Positions 18,356 to 27,784 of a stretch of DNA of 64,000 nt are shown piece by piece. Numbering within the stretch: position 1 is the stretch's first letter; each line of letters starts with the position of its first letter. Source of the DNA: Pseudomonas sp. (GTDB taxonomy: Bacteria; Pseudomonadota; Gammaproteobacteria; Pseudomonadales; Pseudomonadaceae); NCBI RefSeq assembly GCF_030684895.1, contig NZ_JAUXXP010000017.1:62001-126000 (forward strand). Direction: 5' to 3'. The notes beneath the pieces are model-generated. The model made no database searches. It was not told the DNA's origin and was given only the letters and a program-made list of their open reading frames with translations. A program made the translations under genes and the position numbers.

Positions 18356-19223
18356 AGTTGCTGTGGGCAGGTTCGCTGAATTTATCAAGGGTAAACAGCG
18401 GCGAGGCAATCGTCGGATCGTCGGCATCGGCCACCAGCAACGGCCGCCCATCGGCCTGAAAGGTCAGCCCCTCGATCTTCACCACCGGCGTCAGGTGGTT
18501 CAGCTCGACGATGCTCAGCTGTGCATCCAGCCGCCCGAGCACACTGCCAACGCAGGCACCGTCGAGGTAGCTGGAGTCGGTAGCCTCCGCCGTCGCGGTG
18601 AAATACAGCGCGCCACTGGGCGCCACGCTGAGGTCGGTCAGGCTCAACGGTACGCCGTCCAGCTCAGGCAATGGCAGCGGCACAATCCGCTGCAGCGCGG
18701 CGGCGCTCAGCTGCCCATCCTGCAGATCGCGCAGCACCTGGGGTAAATCGAGCAGCACCAGGGCATTCTCCCGACCACGACCGTTGCCACGTTGCGCCAG
18801 CAGCAACTGCTCGCGATAGACCACGCTGCCTTCGATATTCAGGTCCTGAAAGTGCTCGGCAAGCGCCTGGTACAAGGGGCTGAGGTCGATAGCGCGCACG
18901 CTGCCGGCCTCAACCAGACAGCCGCGGCAGCGGCGCTTGGTCGAACCCGAACCGAGAGCCAGCAGGCAGTCGCCTGGTAATGACAGCAACGCTTCGAAGT
19001 CAGGTTTAAGACGTTTGCGCTGCTTGGCATCCTCGGGCAACTCGCCGGGCAGCAGGGTCAACTCGGCCTGCCAGTCGCCCCTCAGGCTGTAGCGTTGCAG
19101 CACCAGCGCATCGTCGGCCAGCACCCACAGGCTCTGGCCCTGACGCACCAGTGCGCTGGCCGCCGACAGGCACAGGGTTGCCAGTTGGCGCAGCGCCAGG
19201 CGCTTATCTGCAGGGTTCAGCAC
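18354..19223 (-). CDS. conserved hypothetical protein, probable beta-propeller-like fold
   Basis: 289 residues, soluble, no signal peptide. Repeated beta-type segments end in hydrophobic strands (LWVLADDALVLQRY, CLLALGSGSTKRR, LTDLSVAPSGALYFTATAE, LTFQADGRPLLVADADD), resembling a phytase-like or DUF6929-type propeller. GSGSTKRRCRGCLV is a notable motif. No catalytic residues are recognised. It starts 12 bases after the ptsP stop on the same strand, so it is the third gene of a likely rppH-ptsP-orf operon. The last codon and the TAG stop overlap the end of the MITE, so the present C-terminus may have been set by that insertion. Confidence 0.7.
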   Translation of the reverse strand: MLNPADKRLALRQLATLCLSAASALVRQGQSLWVLADDALVLQRYSLRGDWQAELTLLPGELPEDAKQRKRLKPDFEALLSLPGDCLLALGSGSTKRRCRGCLVEAGSVRAIDLSPLYQALAEHFQDLNIEGSVVYREQLLLAQRGNGRGRENALVLLDLPQVLRDLQDGQLSAAALQRIVPLPLPELDGVPLSLTDLSVAPSGALYFTATAEATDSSYLDGACVGSVLGRLDAQLSIVELNHLTPVVKIEGLTFQADGRPLLVADADDPTIASPLFTLDKFSEPAHSN

Positions 19224-19235
19224 GAGCGGGGGCGC

Positions 19236-21515
19236 TCACGCCTGGATATCCGACGCCGGATTGATCATGCGGCCCAAGCCGAGGTTGCGCAGGGCCAGTT
19301 GCAGGGTGCTGTGGATCACCTGCGGATTGTCGATGCTCATCACCTGACCCAGCAATTCCTGGGCCTTGCCCATGCTGATCTGGCGTAACAGCCATTTCAC
19401 CTTGGGCAGGTTGGTGGCGTTCATCGACAGGCCATCGAAGCCCATGGCCATCAGCAACACCGCGCACGCCGGGTCACCGGCCATCTCACCGCAGATGCTC
19501 ACCGGTTTGCCTTCGGCATGGGCACCGGCCACCACCAGGCGCAGCGCCTGCAGCACCGCCGGGTGGAGGAAGTCGTAGAGGTCGGCTACGCGCGGGTTGT
19601 TACGGTCTACGGCCAACAGGTATTGGGTCAGGTCATTCGAGCCGACCGAGAGGAAGTCGACTTGGCGTGCCAGCTCGCGCACCTGATAGACCGCCGCCGG
19701 AATCTCGATCATCACCCCAACCGGTGGCAGCGGCACATCGGTGCCTTCGTCGCGCACTTCGCCCCAGGCACGGTGAATCAGGTGCAGCGCCTCTTCCAGC
19801 TCCTGAATGCCGGAAATCATCGGCAGCAGAATGCGCAGGTTGTTCAAGCCTTCGCTGGCTTTAAGCATGGCGCGGGTCTGCACCAGGAAGATTTCCGGGT
19901 GGTCGAGGGTGACGCGGATGCCGCGCCAGCCGAGGAAGGGGTTGTCTTCCTTGATCGGGAAGTAGCTCAGCGCCTTGTCACCGCCGATATCCAGGCTGCG
20001 CATGGTCACCGGCAGCGGGTGGAAGGCGGCCAGCTGCTCGCGATAGATCGCCAGCTGTTCCTTCTCGCTGGGGAAGCGTTCCTTGATCATAAACGGCACT
20101 TCGGTGCGATACAGACCAACACCTTCAGCACCGCGCTCCTGAGCGCGCTTTACATCAGCGAGCAGGCCGGTGTTGACCCACAGCGGCATGCGGTGGCCAT
20201 CGAGGGTTTCGCACGGCAAGGCACGCAGCGCATCGAGGCCCTGGGCCAGCTGGCGCTCTTCCTCGACCACTTCGGCGTATTGCTTGCGCAACACTTCGCT
20301 GGGGTTGGTGAACACCTCGCCGTGGTAACCGTCGACGATCAGCTGAATGCCGTCGATCTTCGAGTACGGCAGGTCAACCACACCCATTACCGTGGGAATA
20401 CCCATGGCCCGGGCAAAGATCGCCACATGCGAGTTGCCCGAACCCTGCACCGACACCAGACCGACCAGCTTGCCTTCCGGCACTTCGCCGAGCATCGCCG
20501 GCGACAGTTCTTCGCTGACCAGAATGCAGTTGTCCGGATAGACCAGGGTTTGCTGACGCGCCTGCTGCAGATAGGCGAGCAGGCGCCGGCCAAGGTCTTT
20601 GACGTCGCTGGCGCGTTCGCGCAGGTAGGCGTCGTCCATCAGTTCAAAACGATTGATGTGCTCGCCAATCACCTGGCGCAGTGCGCCCTGGGCCCACTGG
20701 CCAGTGCGGATGACCTTGACCACCTCGTTACCTAGGGCGGCGTCTTCCAGCATCATCAGATATACATCGAACAGCGCGCGCTCTTCGGGGCGCAGCTGAG
20801 TGGCCATCTTCGCCGACAGCGCGCGCATATCGCTGCGCACACCTTCCAGGGCGTTATTGAACAGGGTCAGCTCGGCGGCGATGTCATCGACAGTTTTATC
20901 CGGCACCACTTCCAGATCGGCCGGCGGCAATACCACCACCGCCGTGCCCACGGCCGCACCGGGCGAGCCTGGCACGCCGACGAACTTGGCTTCCTGAATG
21001 CCCTTGCCCTGCCGACCCAGACCGCGGATCGAGCCCGTGGCCTCAGCGTGGGCGATAACCCCGGCGAGCTGCGCGCTCATGGTGACGAGGAAGGCTTCTT
21101 CACCCTCATCGAACTGGCGCTGTTCTTTCTGCTGGATGACCAATACACCCATCACCTTGCGGTGGTGAATGATCGGCGCACCAAGGAAGGAGGCGTAACG
21201 CTCCTCACCGGTCTCGGCAAAGTAGCGATAGCGCGGGTGTTCGGAGGCGTGTTCGAGGTTGAGCGGCTCTTCGCGGGTACCCACCAGGCCGACCAAGCCC
21301 TCGTTGGGCGCCATGCTGACCTTGCCGATGGCTTTCTTGTTCAAGCCCTCGGTGGCCATCAGCACGAAGCGATTGCTTTCCGGGTCCAGCAGATAGACCG
21401 AGCAGACCTGGCTGCCCATGGCCTCGCGCACCCGCTGCACGATAATGCCCAGCGCCGCCTTGAGGTCCTTGGCGGCATTTACTTCCTGGACAATCTTGCG
21501 CAGCGTATTGAGCAT
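19236..21515 (-). CDS. ptsP: phosphoenolpyruvate-protein phosphotransferase of the nitrogen PTS (EI-Ntr)
   Basis: Cytosolic first enzyme of the nitrogen phosphotransferase chain; takes phosphate from PEP and passes it to NPr. 759 residues in the EI-Ntr order: an N-terminal GAF domain (about 15-160), a PTS EI N-domain with the phosphorylated His363 in GSGNSHVAIFARAMG, and a C-terminal PEP-binding barrel with the GGDKALSYFPI, SVGSNDLTQYLLAVDR and CGEMAGDPA motifs. It lies 18 bases after rppH on the same strand; this order is common in pseudomonads and enterobacteria. It contributes to nitrogen and stress signalling in pseudomonads. Confidence 0.97.
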   Translation of the reverse strand: MLNTLRKIVQEVNAAKDLKAALGIIVQRVREAMGSQVCSVYLLDPESNRFVLMATEGLNKKAIGKVSMAPNEGLVGLVGTREEPLNLEHASEHPRYRYFAETGEERYASFLGAPIIHHRKVMGVLVIQQKEQRQFDEGEEAFLVTMSAQLAGVIAHAEATGSIRGLGRQGKGIQEAKFVGVPGSPGAAVGTAVVVLPPADLEVVPDKTVDDIAAELTLFNNALEGVRSDMRALSAKMATQLRPEERALFDVYLMMLEDAALGNEVVKVIRTGQWAQGALRQVIGEHINRFELMDDAYLRERASDVKDLGRRLLAYLQQARQQTLVYPDNCILVSEELSPAMLGEVPEGKLVGLVSVQGSGNSHVAIFARAMGIPTVMGVVDLPYSKIDGIQLIVDGYHGEVFTNPSEVLRKQYAEVVEEERQLAQGLDALRALPCETLDGHRMPLWVNTGLLADVKRAQERGAEGVGLYRTEVPFMIKERFPSEKEQLAIYREQLAAFHPLPVTMRSLDIGGDKALSYFPIKEDNPFLGWRGIRVTLDHPEIFLVQTRAMLKASEGLNNLRILLPMISGIQELEEALHLIHRAWGEVRDEGTDVPLPPVGVMIEIPAAVYQVRELARQVDFLSVGSNDLTQYLLAVDRNNPRVADLYDFLHPAVLQALRLVVAGAHAEGKPVSICGEMAGDPACAVLLMAMGFDGLSMNATNLPKVKWLLRQISMGKAQELLGQVMSIDNPQVIHSTLQLALRNLGLGRMINPASDIQA

Positions 21516-21533
21516 GCTTGGCTCTAGCCTGTG

Positions 21534-22013
21534 TCAGTCCCGCGCCAAGAGGCGCGGAGCGAGTTCCTTGAGGGCGCGACGGTACACCTCGCGCTTGAAT
21601 GTCACCACCTGGCCCAGCGGGTACCAATAACTGACCCAGCGCCAGCCGTCGAACTCCGGCTTACCGGTCAGGTCCATGCGTACCCGATCCTCTGCACCTG
21701 TTAAACGCAGGAGGAACCACTTCTGTTTCTGCCCGATGCACAGCGGTTGGCTGTGCGTGCGCACCAGGCGCTGAGGCAAACGATAACGCAACCAGCCCCG
21801 GGTGCAGGCGAGAATTTTCACATCCTGCTGTTCAAGGCCTACTTCTTCATTCAATTCGCGGTACAGCGCTTCTTCCGGCGACTCATGGTCATTGATCCCG
21901 CCCTGCGGGAACTGCCAAGCGTCCTGGTTTATCCGACGCGCCCACAGCACCTGGCCGACATCATTGGTCAGAATGATGCCGACATTCGGGCGAAAACCAT
22001 CGGAATCGATCAC
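21534..22013 (-). CDS. rppH: RNA pyrophosphohydrolase
   Basis: Nudix hydrolase that removes pyrophosphate from 5'-triphosphate RNA and starts RNase E-dependent decay. 159 residues using the GTG at 22013 (start [12 protein letters not shown]); this matches the usual N-terminus, and GAGG lies upstream. A TTG three codons earlier is not favoured. The Nudix box [20 protein letters not shown] followed by VGL (about 37-59) is complete, and [17 protein letters not shown] surrounding sequence is standard. It is the first gene of the rppH-ptsP unit. Confidence 0.96.
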   Translation of the reverse strand: MIDSDGFRPNVGIILTNDVGQVLWARRINQDAWQFPQGGINDHESPEEALYRELNEEVGLEQQDVKILACTRGWLRYRLPQRLVRTHSQPLCIGQKQKWFLLRLTGAEDRVRMDLTGKPEFDGWRWVSYWYPLGQVVTFKREVYRRALKELAPRLLARD

Positions 22014-22167
22014 GGCACACAACCTCGTAAACGCCTGAATTTAAGACATGCGGGCATTGTTCCACAAAGGCCGCGGCAGCAGCAACGCGAGCGTCCCGCG
22101 TAATAGGAATGACCTCTAAAAGCCGCTATCCTCAGCGCCCTCAGACCCTTGCGATGATAGGTGCCCC

Positions 22168-22821
22168 GTGCGTTTGGCTTTATTCGATCTCGACAACACC
22201 CTGCTCGGCGGCGACAGCGATCACGCCTGGGGCGACTACCTGTGTGAGCGCGGCATCCTCGACGGCATCGCCTACAAGGCGCGCAACGATGCGTTCTATC
22301 AGGACTACCTGGCCGGCCGCCTGAACATCACCGATTACCTGAACTTCAGCCTGGAAATCCTCGGCCGTACGGAAATGGCCCAACTGGAGCAATGGCACCG
22401 CGACTTTATGCGCGATTGCGTCGAGCCGATCATCCTCGCCAAAGGCGAAGCACTGCTGGCCGAGCACCGCGAAGCCGGCGACAAGTTGCTGATCATCACC
22501 GCCACCAACCGCTTCGTCACCGCGCCGATTGCCGCGCGCTTGGGTGTCGACACCTTGCTGGCCACCGAATGTGAAATGCAGGACGGCCGCTATACCGGGC
22601 GTACCACCGACGTGCCCTGTTTCAAGGAAGGCAAGGTCACCCGCCTCAACCGCTGGCTGGCGGAAAGCGGCCTGAACCTGGCTGACAGCAGCTTCTACAG
22701 CGACTCGCTGAATGACCTGCCACTGCTGGAACAGGTCACCCACCCCTTCGCCGTCGACCCCGATCCAAAGCTGCGCGCCGAAGCGGAAAAACGCGGCTGG
22801 CCGGTGATTTCGCTGCGCTGA
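22168..22821 (+). CDS. HAD-superfamily IB phosphatase (SerB-like)
   Basis: 217 residues with a GTG start at 22168. HAD motif I is FDLDNTLL (nucleophile Asp7, acid/base Asp9). Motif II is IITATN, and motif III/IV falls in KEGKVTRL...[12 protein letters not shown]. The helical cap insert (about 20-80) is that of the IB subclass, which includes phosphoserine phosphatase-like enzymes; the substrate is unknown (histidinol-phosphate or phosphoserine are possibilities). It is divergent from rppH and stands alone, followed by repeats and a strong terminator. Confidence 0.88.
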   Translation: MRLALFDLDNTLLGGDSDHAWGDYLCERGILDGIAYKARNDAFYQDYLAGRLNITDYLNFSLEILGRTEMAQLEQWHRDFMRDCVEPIILAKGEALLAEHREAGDKLLIITATNRFVTAPIAARLGVDTLLATECEMQDGRYTGRTTDVPCFKEGKVTRLNRWLAESGLNLADSSFYSDSLNDLPLLEQVTHPFAVDPDPKLRAEAEKRGWPVISLR

Positions 22822-22826
22822 GATTG

Positions 22827-22982
22827 ATGGGTATCGCTGCGCTCAACCTGCGCGACTCGGCCCATGCTATGGCGTTTCCCGTGGACACTCGGGCATAGGC
22901 CCGTAGCCCGGATAAGCTCCGGCGCAATCCGGGGATCGGTTGTGCAGCCGACATTGTTCCCCCGGATTGCATCCGGGCTACG
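22827..22982. repeat. extragenic repeats: REP-like pair plus a partial unit
   Basis: The main element, 22902-22982, has arms CGTAGCCCGGAT and ATCCGGGCTACG with an inner CAATCCGGGG/CCCCGGATTG. The same family occurs at 40302-40362. A partial copy of another family (GATGGGTATCGCTGCGCTCAA, 22829-22848) precedes it; its complete form is at 35255-35336. No gene is seen here. Confidence 0.75.
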
Positions 22983-23001
22983 AGGCTGACAGCCACCCAA
23001 T

Positions 23002-23031
23002 AAAAACGCCGCCTGATCAGGCGGCGTTTTT
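23002..23031. terminator. bidirectional terminator
   Basis: A perfect 30-bp palindrome centred on TGATCA: AAAAACGCCGCCTGA paired with TCAGGCGGCGTTTTT. It has A and T runs on either side, so it serves both the HAD gene (+) and the converging DUF2269-like gene (-). Confidence 0.92.
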
Positions 23032-23044
23032 GTTTGGGTGTTGG

Positions 23045-23485
23045 TCAGGCCGGCTTGGCGCCCATCAGCCCCATGATCACTAGTAACAGCAGCACGATCA
23101 GCCCGGCATAGGCCGCACAGAAGCCCAGTAGGCGCTTGGGTGCCGGAGTGCCGTTCAAGGCTTGCCAGGCGCTCAGGCGGCCCGCCAGCAACAAACCGAC
23201 CACCATCAACACAGCAAACAGCACACTGCTGAGCAGCAGCCAGGTCTGGCTCAACGGCCAACCGATCAGGTCAACCAGCAACCAGCCGGTTACCGGCAGG
23301 CTTAGGGCCAGCAGTCCGAGAACCGGCATGCTAATCAGACGGGTGCGTTTCAACTTGCGTTGCAAAACGGCTGCATCAGCGCCACGTGAGGCTTTCCATA
23401 ACATAAACAGATGCACCGCCACCCCAACCAGCAAGAGGATGCCGGGCAACATGTGCAACATTTTCAGCAGTGGGTAATGTTCCAT
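23045..23485 (-). CDS. small integral membrane protein, DUF2269/CopD-like
   Basis: 146 residues with four hydrophobic helices (about 9-29, 51-70, 78-101, 120-141). His11 (LHMLPG) and His25 (AVHLFML) face the membrane near the N-terminus, as in the CopD/DUF2269 group of predicted haem- or copper-associated membrane proteins. The assignment is by general resemblance. It lies 18 bases downstream of ilvA on the same strand, so it is probably co-transcribed, and it ends at a strong terminator. Confidence 0.65.
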   Translation of the reverse strand: MEHYPLLKMLHMLPGILLLVGVAVHLFMLWKASRGADAAVLQRKLKRTRLISMPVLGLLALSLPVTGWLLVDLIGWPLSQTWLLLSSVLFAVLMVVGLLLAGRLSAWQALNGTPAPKRLLGFCAAYAGLIVLLLLVIMGLMGAKPA

Positions 23486-23503
23486 CGATTCAGCTCCTGC
23501 CGA

Positions 23504-25018
23504 TTAGCCTAAAAAGAGTTTGTACGCCGGATTATCGCTCTCGTCCCAATAGGGGTAGCCGATGGCTTCCAGCGCCGCCGGCACCAGATGGCGCTCGGCT
23601 TGTGGCACTTGCAGGCCCGCCACCACGCGACCATCGGCAGCGCCATGATTGCGGTAGTGGAACATCGAAATATTCCAGCGCCCACCCAATTTCTGTAAGA
23701 AATTAAACAGCGCGCCCGGCCGCTCGGGAAACTCGAAGCGATACACGCATTCATCCGGCACCGCTGCGGCATGACCGCCGACCATATGGCGGATATGCAA
23801 CTTGGCCAGCTCGTTTTCGGTCAGGTCCAGTACCGGGAAGCCCTGCTCGCGCAGGCCCTGCACCAGCGCGGCGCGCGGATCGCTTTCAGGGTGGGTCTGC
23901 ACGCCAACGAAGATGTGCGCTTCTTTATCCTCGTGGTAGCGGTAGTTGAACTCGGTGATCTGCCGCTTGCCGATGGCCTCGCAGAACGCCTTGAAGCTGC
24001 CCGGTTGCTCGGGGATGGTCACGGCAATGATGGCTTCGCGCTTCTCGCCCAGTTCGGCACGCTCAGCGACGTGGCGCAGGCGGTCGAAGTTGACGTTGGC
24101 ACCCGAGTCGATACCCACCAGCACCTGGCCGCTGCAGCCTTCGCGCTCCACGTACTTCTTGATCCCGGCCACGCTGAGGGCGCCAGCCGGTTCGGTGATC
24201 GAACGGGTGTCGTCGTAGATGTCCTTGATCGCTGCACAGATCTCGTCGGTGCTGACGGTGATCACCTCGTCGACATGGTCCTTGCACACGTCAAAGGTGT
24301 GCTGACCGATCTGCGCCACCGCCACGCCATCGGCAAACAGCCCAACCTGCGGCAACACCACGCGCTCGCCGGCCGCCATGGCGGCCTGCAGGCAGTTGGA
24401 GTCGTCCGGCTCGACGCCGATGATCTTGATTTCCGGGCGCAGGTATTTCACATAAGCGGCGATCCCTGCGATCAGCCCGCCGCCGCCGACCGGCACGAAG
24501 ATCGCGTCGAGTTGACCCGGCTGCTGACGGAGAATTTCCATCGCCACGGTGCCCTGGCCAGCAATGGTGTGCGGGTCATCGTAGGGGTGGATATAGATGT
24601 AGCCCTTCTCGTCGACCAGCTTCAGTGAATAGGCCAGCGCCTCGGGAAAGCTGTCGCCATGCAACACCACCTTGCCGCCACGCGAGCGCACGCCCTGCAC
24701 CTTGATCTCCGGGGTGGTCTTGGGCATCACGATGGTGGCTTTGACCCCCAGCACCTTGGCCGCCAGCGCCAGACCCTGGGCATGGTTGCCGGCCGATGCA
24801 GTGACCACGCCACGCGCCTGTTCTTCAGCGGAGAGTTGCGCCAGCTTGTTGTAGGCGCCACGAATCTTGAACGAGTACACCGCCTGCAGGTCTTCACGCT
24901 TGAGCAGAATCTGGTTGCCCAACCGCTCGGAAAGCTGGTTGGCGGCTTGCAGCGGGGTTTCCACCGCCACGTCATAGACGCGCGAGGTGAGGATCTTCTT
25001 GACGTACTGTTCGAGCAT
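23504..25018 (-). CDS. ilvA: threonine deaminase (biosynthetic threonine ammonia-lyase)
   Basis: PLP enzyme converting threonine to 2-oxobutanoate, the first step toward isoleucine; feedback inhibited by isoleucine in the family. 504 residues from ATG 25018 (MLEQYVKKIL); an ATG three codons earlier (25027) is also in frame. Lys51 in YSFKIRGAYN binds PLP, and VPVGGGGLIAGIA holds its phosphate. Two ACT-like regulatory domains occupy the C-terminal third (about 325-504), so this is the allosteric biosynthetic form rather than the short catabolic one. It is divergent from rpiA. Confidence 0.97.
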   Translation of the reverse strand: MLEQYVKKILTSRVYDVAVETPLQAANQLSERLGNQILLKREDLQAVYSFKIRGAYNKLAQLSAEEQARGVVTASAGNHAQGLALAAKVLGVKATIVMPKTTPEIKVQGVRSRGGKVVLHGDSFPEALAYSLKLVDEKGYIYIHPYDDPHTIAGQGTVAMEILRQQPGQLDAIFVPVGGGGLIAGIAAYVKYLRPEIKIIGVEPDDSNCLQAAMAAGERVVLPQVGLFADGVAVAQIGQHTFDVCKDHVDEVITVSTDEICAAIKDIYDDTRSITEPAGALSVAGIKKYVEREGCSGQVLVGIDSGANVNFDRLRHVAERAELGEKREAIIAVTIPEQPGSFKAFCEAIGKRQITEFNYRYHEDKEAHIFVGVQTHPESDPRAALVQGLREQGFPVLDLTENELAKLHIRHMVGGHAAAVPDECVYRFEFPERPGALFNFLQKLGGRWNISMFHYRNHGAADGRVVAGLQVPQAERHLVPAALEAIGYPYWDESDNPAYKLFLG

Positions 25019-25135
25019 GGCGGGCATCGCAGGCGGCTTTTCAGGGAGTCCGCGAGTCTACCCCAGCCCCGCGCCGATCGACCACATAACGCGCAGGGTT
25101 TTCCCGCCTCAGGCCACCTGGCCGCCCAGCCGCGC

Positions 25136-25141
25136 TATAAT
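25136..25141 (+). promoter_or_regulatory. candidate -10 box of rpiA
   Basis: A perfect TATAAT lies 33 bases before the rpiA start, in the ilvA-rpiA divergent gap. No strong -35 hexamer is visible at 16-18 bases upstream. Confidence 0.45.
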
Positions 25142-25173
25142 TCGCGCCTTTCCTCACTCCCACACCAGGCCCC

Positions 25174-25851
25174 ATGATGAACCAGGATCAACTCAAGCAA
25201 GCCGTCGCCCAGGCTGCCGTCGACTTTATTCTTCCCAAACTCGACGCCAAGAGTGTGATCGGGGTCGGCACCGGCTCCACCGCCAACTGCTTTATCGACG
25301 CCCTGGCCAAGCACAAGATGGAATTCGACGGCGCCGTCGCCAGCTCCGAAGCCACCGCCGCGCGCCTTAAAGGCCATGGCATTCCAGTGTATGAGCTGAA
25401 TACGGTCAACGACTTGGAGTTCTATGTCGACGGCGCCGACGAGAGCGACGAGCACCTCAACTTGATCAAGGGCGGCGGCGCGGCCCTGACCCGCGAGAAA
25501 ATCGTTGCCGCCGTGGCGCAGACCTTTATCTGCATCGCCGACGCCAGCAAGCTGGTGCCGGTGCTCGGCGCCTTCCCGCTGCCGGTGGAAGTGATCCCGA
25601 TGGCGCGCAGCCATGTCGCCCGCCAGTTGGTCAAGCTTGGCGGCGATCCGGTGTACCGCGAGGGCGTGGTGACCGATAACGGCAATATCATCCTCGATGT
25701 ATTCAACCTGTCGATCACCAACCCGGTGGAGCTGGAAAGCCAGATCAACGCCATCGTCGGCGTGGTCACCAATGGCCTGTTCGCTGCCCGTCCAGCTGAC
25801 CTGCTGCTGCTCGGCACCGCAGAAGGCGTGAAAACCCTTAAGCGCGCCTGA
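25174..25851 (+). CDS. rpiA: ribose-5-phosphate isomerase A
   Basis: Interconverts ribose-5-phosphate and ribulose-5-phosphate in the non-oxidative pentose phosphate pathway; cytosolic. 225 residues, near the usual 219-224. Signatures are [17 protein letters not shown] (about 28-44), YVDGADESD with the catalytic Asp residues (about 82-90), and [16 protein letters not shown] with the catalytic Glu. Two adjacent ATG codons (25174, 25177) could both serve. It is a single-gene unit with a near-consensus -10 upstream. Confidence 0.97.
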   Translation: MMNQDQLKQAVAQAAVDFILPKLDAKSVIGVGTGSTANCFIDALAKHKMEFDGAVASSEATAARLKGHGIPVYELNTVNDLEFYVDGADESDEHLNLIKGGGAALTREKIVAAVAQTFICIADASKLVPVLGAFPLPVEVIPMARSHVARQLVKLGGDPVYREGVVTDNGNIILDVFNLSITNPVELESQINAIVGVVTNGLFAARPADLLLLGTAEGVKTLKRA

Positions 25852-25941
25852 CGCTTAGAGCAGCAATAGCTGGCGGCTGTGCAAAAATGGATCAAGTCGG
25901 CAGACAGCACGCGCCCTTGGCGTCATGCTGCCGGCAGTGCT

Positions 25942-25960
25942 TAGCAGGCCGTTAAAACGT
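25942..25960. repeat. fragment of the MITE terminal repeat
   Basis: TAGCAGGCCGTTAAAACGT matches the left end of the element at 1287 with a small deletion in the A run. No matching right end is visible nearby. It is probably a decayed or truncated copy sitting between rpiA and the ATPase gene. Confidence 0.5.
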
Positions 25961-25983
25961 AATCAGGATCGTCAGGGAGTTTT

Positions 25984-27768
25984 ATGTCCGCATTCGTCTC
26001 GTCCGCCCATGATCGCCAGTTGGAGCTCGCCGATCTACTGCGCGAGCTGGTCGCCCAGGGTCGGACCCATCAGGACAATGCCGAGCAATGCCTGGCGATC
26101 CGCCGCAGCGCCGTCAGCAACCAGCAACACCCGCTGGAATTTCTCGCGGCCCAGCAACTCGACGACCTGAAAAACCCGGGCAAGAAGCTTGAGCTGGAAG
26201 GACTGACCAGTTGGCTGGCGGAGCAATGCGGCCAGCCCTTCCTGCGCATTGATCCGCTGAAAATCAACGTCGCCGCCATCACCCCGTTGATGTCCTACGC
26301 CTTCGCCCAGCGCCACAAGATTCTTGCCGTGGCAGTGGACAGCGACAGCGTGACCATTGCCAGCAGCCAGCCGCTGGTCAACAGCTGGGAGGCCAACCTG
26401 ACCCATGTGCTCAAACGCCCGATCAAGCGTGTGGTGGCCAGCCCGGTGGATATTCAGCGTTTTACCGTGGAGTTCTACCGCCTGGCCAAATCGGTCAGCG
26501 GCGCCTCGGCCGGTGACACGAAGATCAGCGGCGTGGGCAACTTCGAGCAGTTGCTCAACCTCGGCTCCCAGGATCAGGAGCCCGACGCCAACGATGCGCA
26601 TATCGTCAATATCGTCGACTGGCTGTTCCAGTACGCCTTCACCCAGCGCGCCAGTGATATCCATATCGAACCACGCCGCGAGCAGGGCACCGTGCGCTTT
26701 CGCATCGACGGCGTGCTGCACACCGTCTACCAATTCCCACCCCAGGTGACCATGGCCATCGTCAGCCGCCTGAAAAGTCTGGGCCGGATGAACGTCGCCG
26801 AAAAGCGCAAACCGCAGGATGGCCGGGTCAAGACCAAGACCCCGGACGGCGGCGAAGTGGAACTGCGCCTGTCGACCCTGCCCACCGCGTTTGGCGAAAA
26901 GATGGTGATGCGGATTTTCGACCCCGAAGTGCTGCTGAAAAGTTTCGATCAGCTGGGTTTCTCCGCCGATGACTTGAAACGCTGGCAGAGCATGACCAGC
27001 CAGCCCAACGGCATCATCCTGGTCACCGGCCCGACCGGCTCAGGCAAGACCACCACGCTGTACACCACGCTCAAGCAACTGGCCACGCCGGAAGTGAACC
27101 TCTGCACTATTGAAGACCCAATCGAGATGGTCGAGCCGGCCTTCAACCAGATGCAAGTGCAACACAATATCGACCTAACCTTCGCCAGCGGCGTGCGCGC
27201 GCTGATGCGCCAGGACCCGGACATCATCATGGTCGGCGAAATCCGCGACCTGGAAACCGCCGAGATGGCGATCCAGGCGGCGCTCACCGGTCACTTGGTG
27301 CTGTCGACCCTGCACACCAACGACGCACCGAGCGCCATCACTCGCCTGCTGGAGCTGGGCGTACCGCACTATCTGCTCAAGTCCACCCTGCTCGGCGTGA
27401 TGGCCCAGCGTCTAGTACGCACCCTGTGCCCGCATTGCAAGGCACCGCAGACACTGGATGAAGACGGCTGGCAGAGCCTGACCAAACCCTGGAGTGCACC
27501 GCTGCCGACCCAGGCCTGCAGCGCCGTCGGATGTCTGGAATGCCGCGACACCGGTTACCGCGGCCGCGCTGGCGTGTATGAAATCATGCTGATCAATGAT
27601 GCGATGAAGCCCTTGATCACCGCCGACACCGACCTGGTCGCCCTGCGCCGCCACGCCTTCAAGGAAGGTATGCGCAGCCTGCGCCTGTCCGGCGCGCAGA
27701 AAGTCGCCGCTGGCCTGACCACCATTGAGGAAGTGCTGCGGGTGACTCCGCAGAGCGAGCAGAAATAA
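25984..27768 (+). CDS. GspE/PilB-family type II/IV secretion ATPase
   Basis: 594 residues, with an N-terminal domain (about 1-180) resembling GspE/PilB N-domains and a C-terminal motor. Walker A GPTGSGKTTTLYTTLK (about 349-364), an Asp box in IEDPIEM, Walker B region VGEIRDLETAEMA and a His box STLHTNDAP are all intact. The zinc-finger tetracysteine is present (CPHC...CLEC, about 482-520). Such motors power pilus or secretion pseudopilus assembly, yet no pilin, platform or secretin gene lies nearby, so its machine must be elsewhere. AGG in ATCGTCAGGGAG is a good ribosome site just before the ATG. Confidence 0.92.
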   Translation: MSAFVSSAHDRQLELADLLRELVAQGRTHQDNAEQCLAIRRSAVSNQQHPLEFLAAQQLDDLKNPGKKLELEGLTSWLAEQCGQPFLRIDPLKINVAAITPLMSYAFAQRHKILAVAVDSDSVTIASSQPLVNSWEANLTHVLKRPIKRVVASPVDIQRFTVEFYRLAKSVSGASAGDTKISGVGNFEQLLNLGSQDQEPDANDAHIVNIVDWLFQYAFTQRASDIHIEPRREQGTVRFRIDGVLHTVYQFPPQVTMAIVSRLKSLGRMNVAEKRKPQDGRVKTKTPDGGEVELRLSTLPTAFGEKMVMRIFDPEVLLKSFDQLGFSADDLKRWQSMTSQPNGIILVTGPTGSGKTTTLYTTLKQLATPEVNLCTIEDPIEMVEPAFNQMQVQHNIDLTFASGVRALMRQDPDIIMVGEIRDLETAEMAIQAALTGHLVLSTLHTNDAPSAITRLLELGVPHYLLKSTLLGVMAQRLVRTLCPHCKAPQTLDEDGWQSLTKPWSAPLPTQACSAVGCLECRDTGYRGRAGVYEIMLINDAMKPLITADTDLVALRRHAFKEGMRSLRLSGAQKVAAGLTTIEEVLRVTPQSEQK

Positions 27769-27784
27769 CCATAGCCCGCGAATT

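Noticed and set aside
19518..20735. 405-residue plus-strand frame opposite ptsP
   Set aside because: It lies wholly inside ptsP, and its composition (rich in Gln, His, Arg) is that of an antisense frame in G+C-rich DNA.
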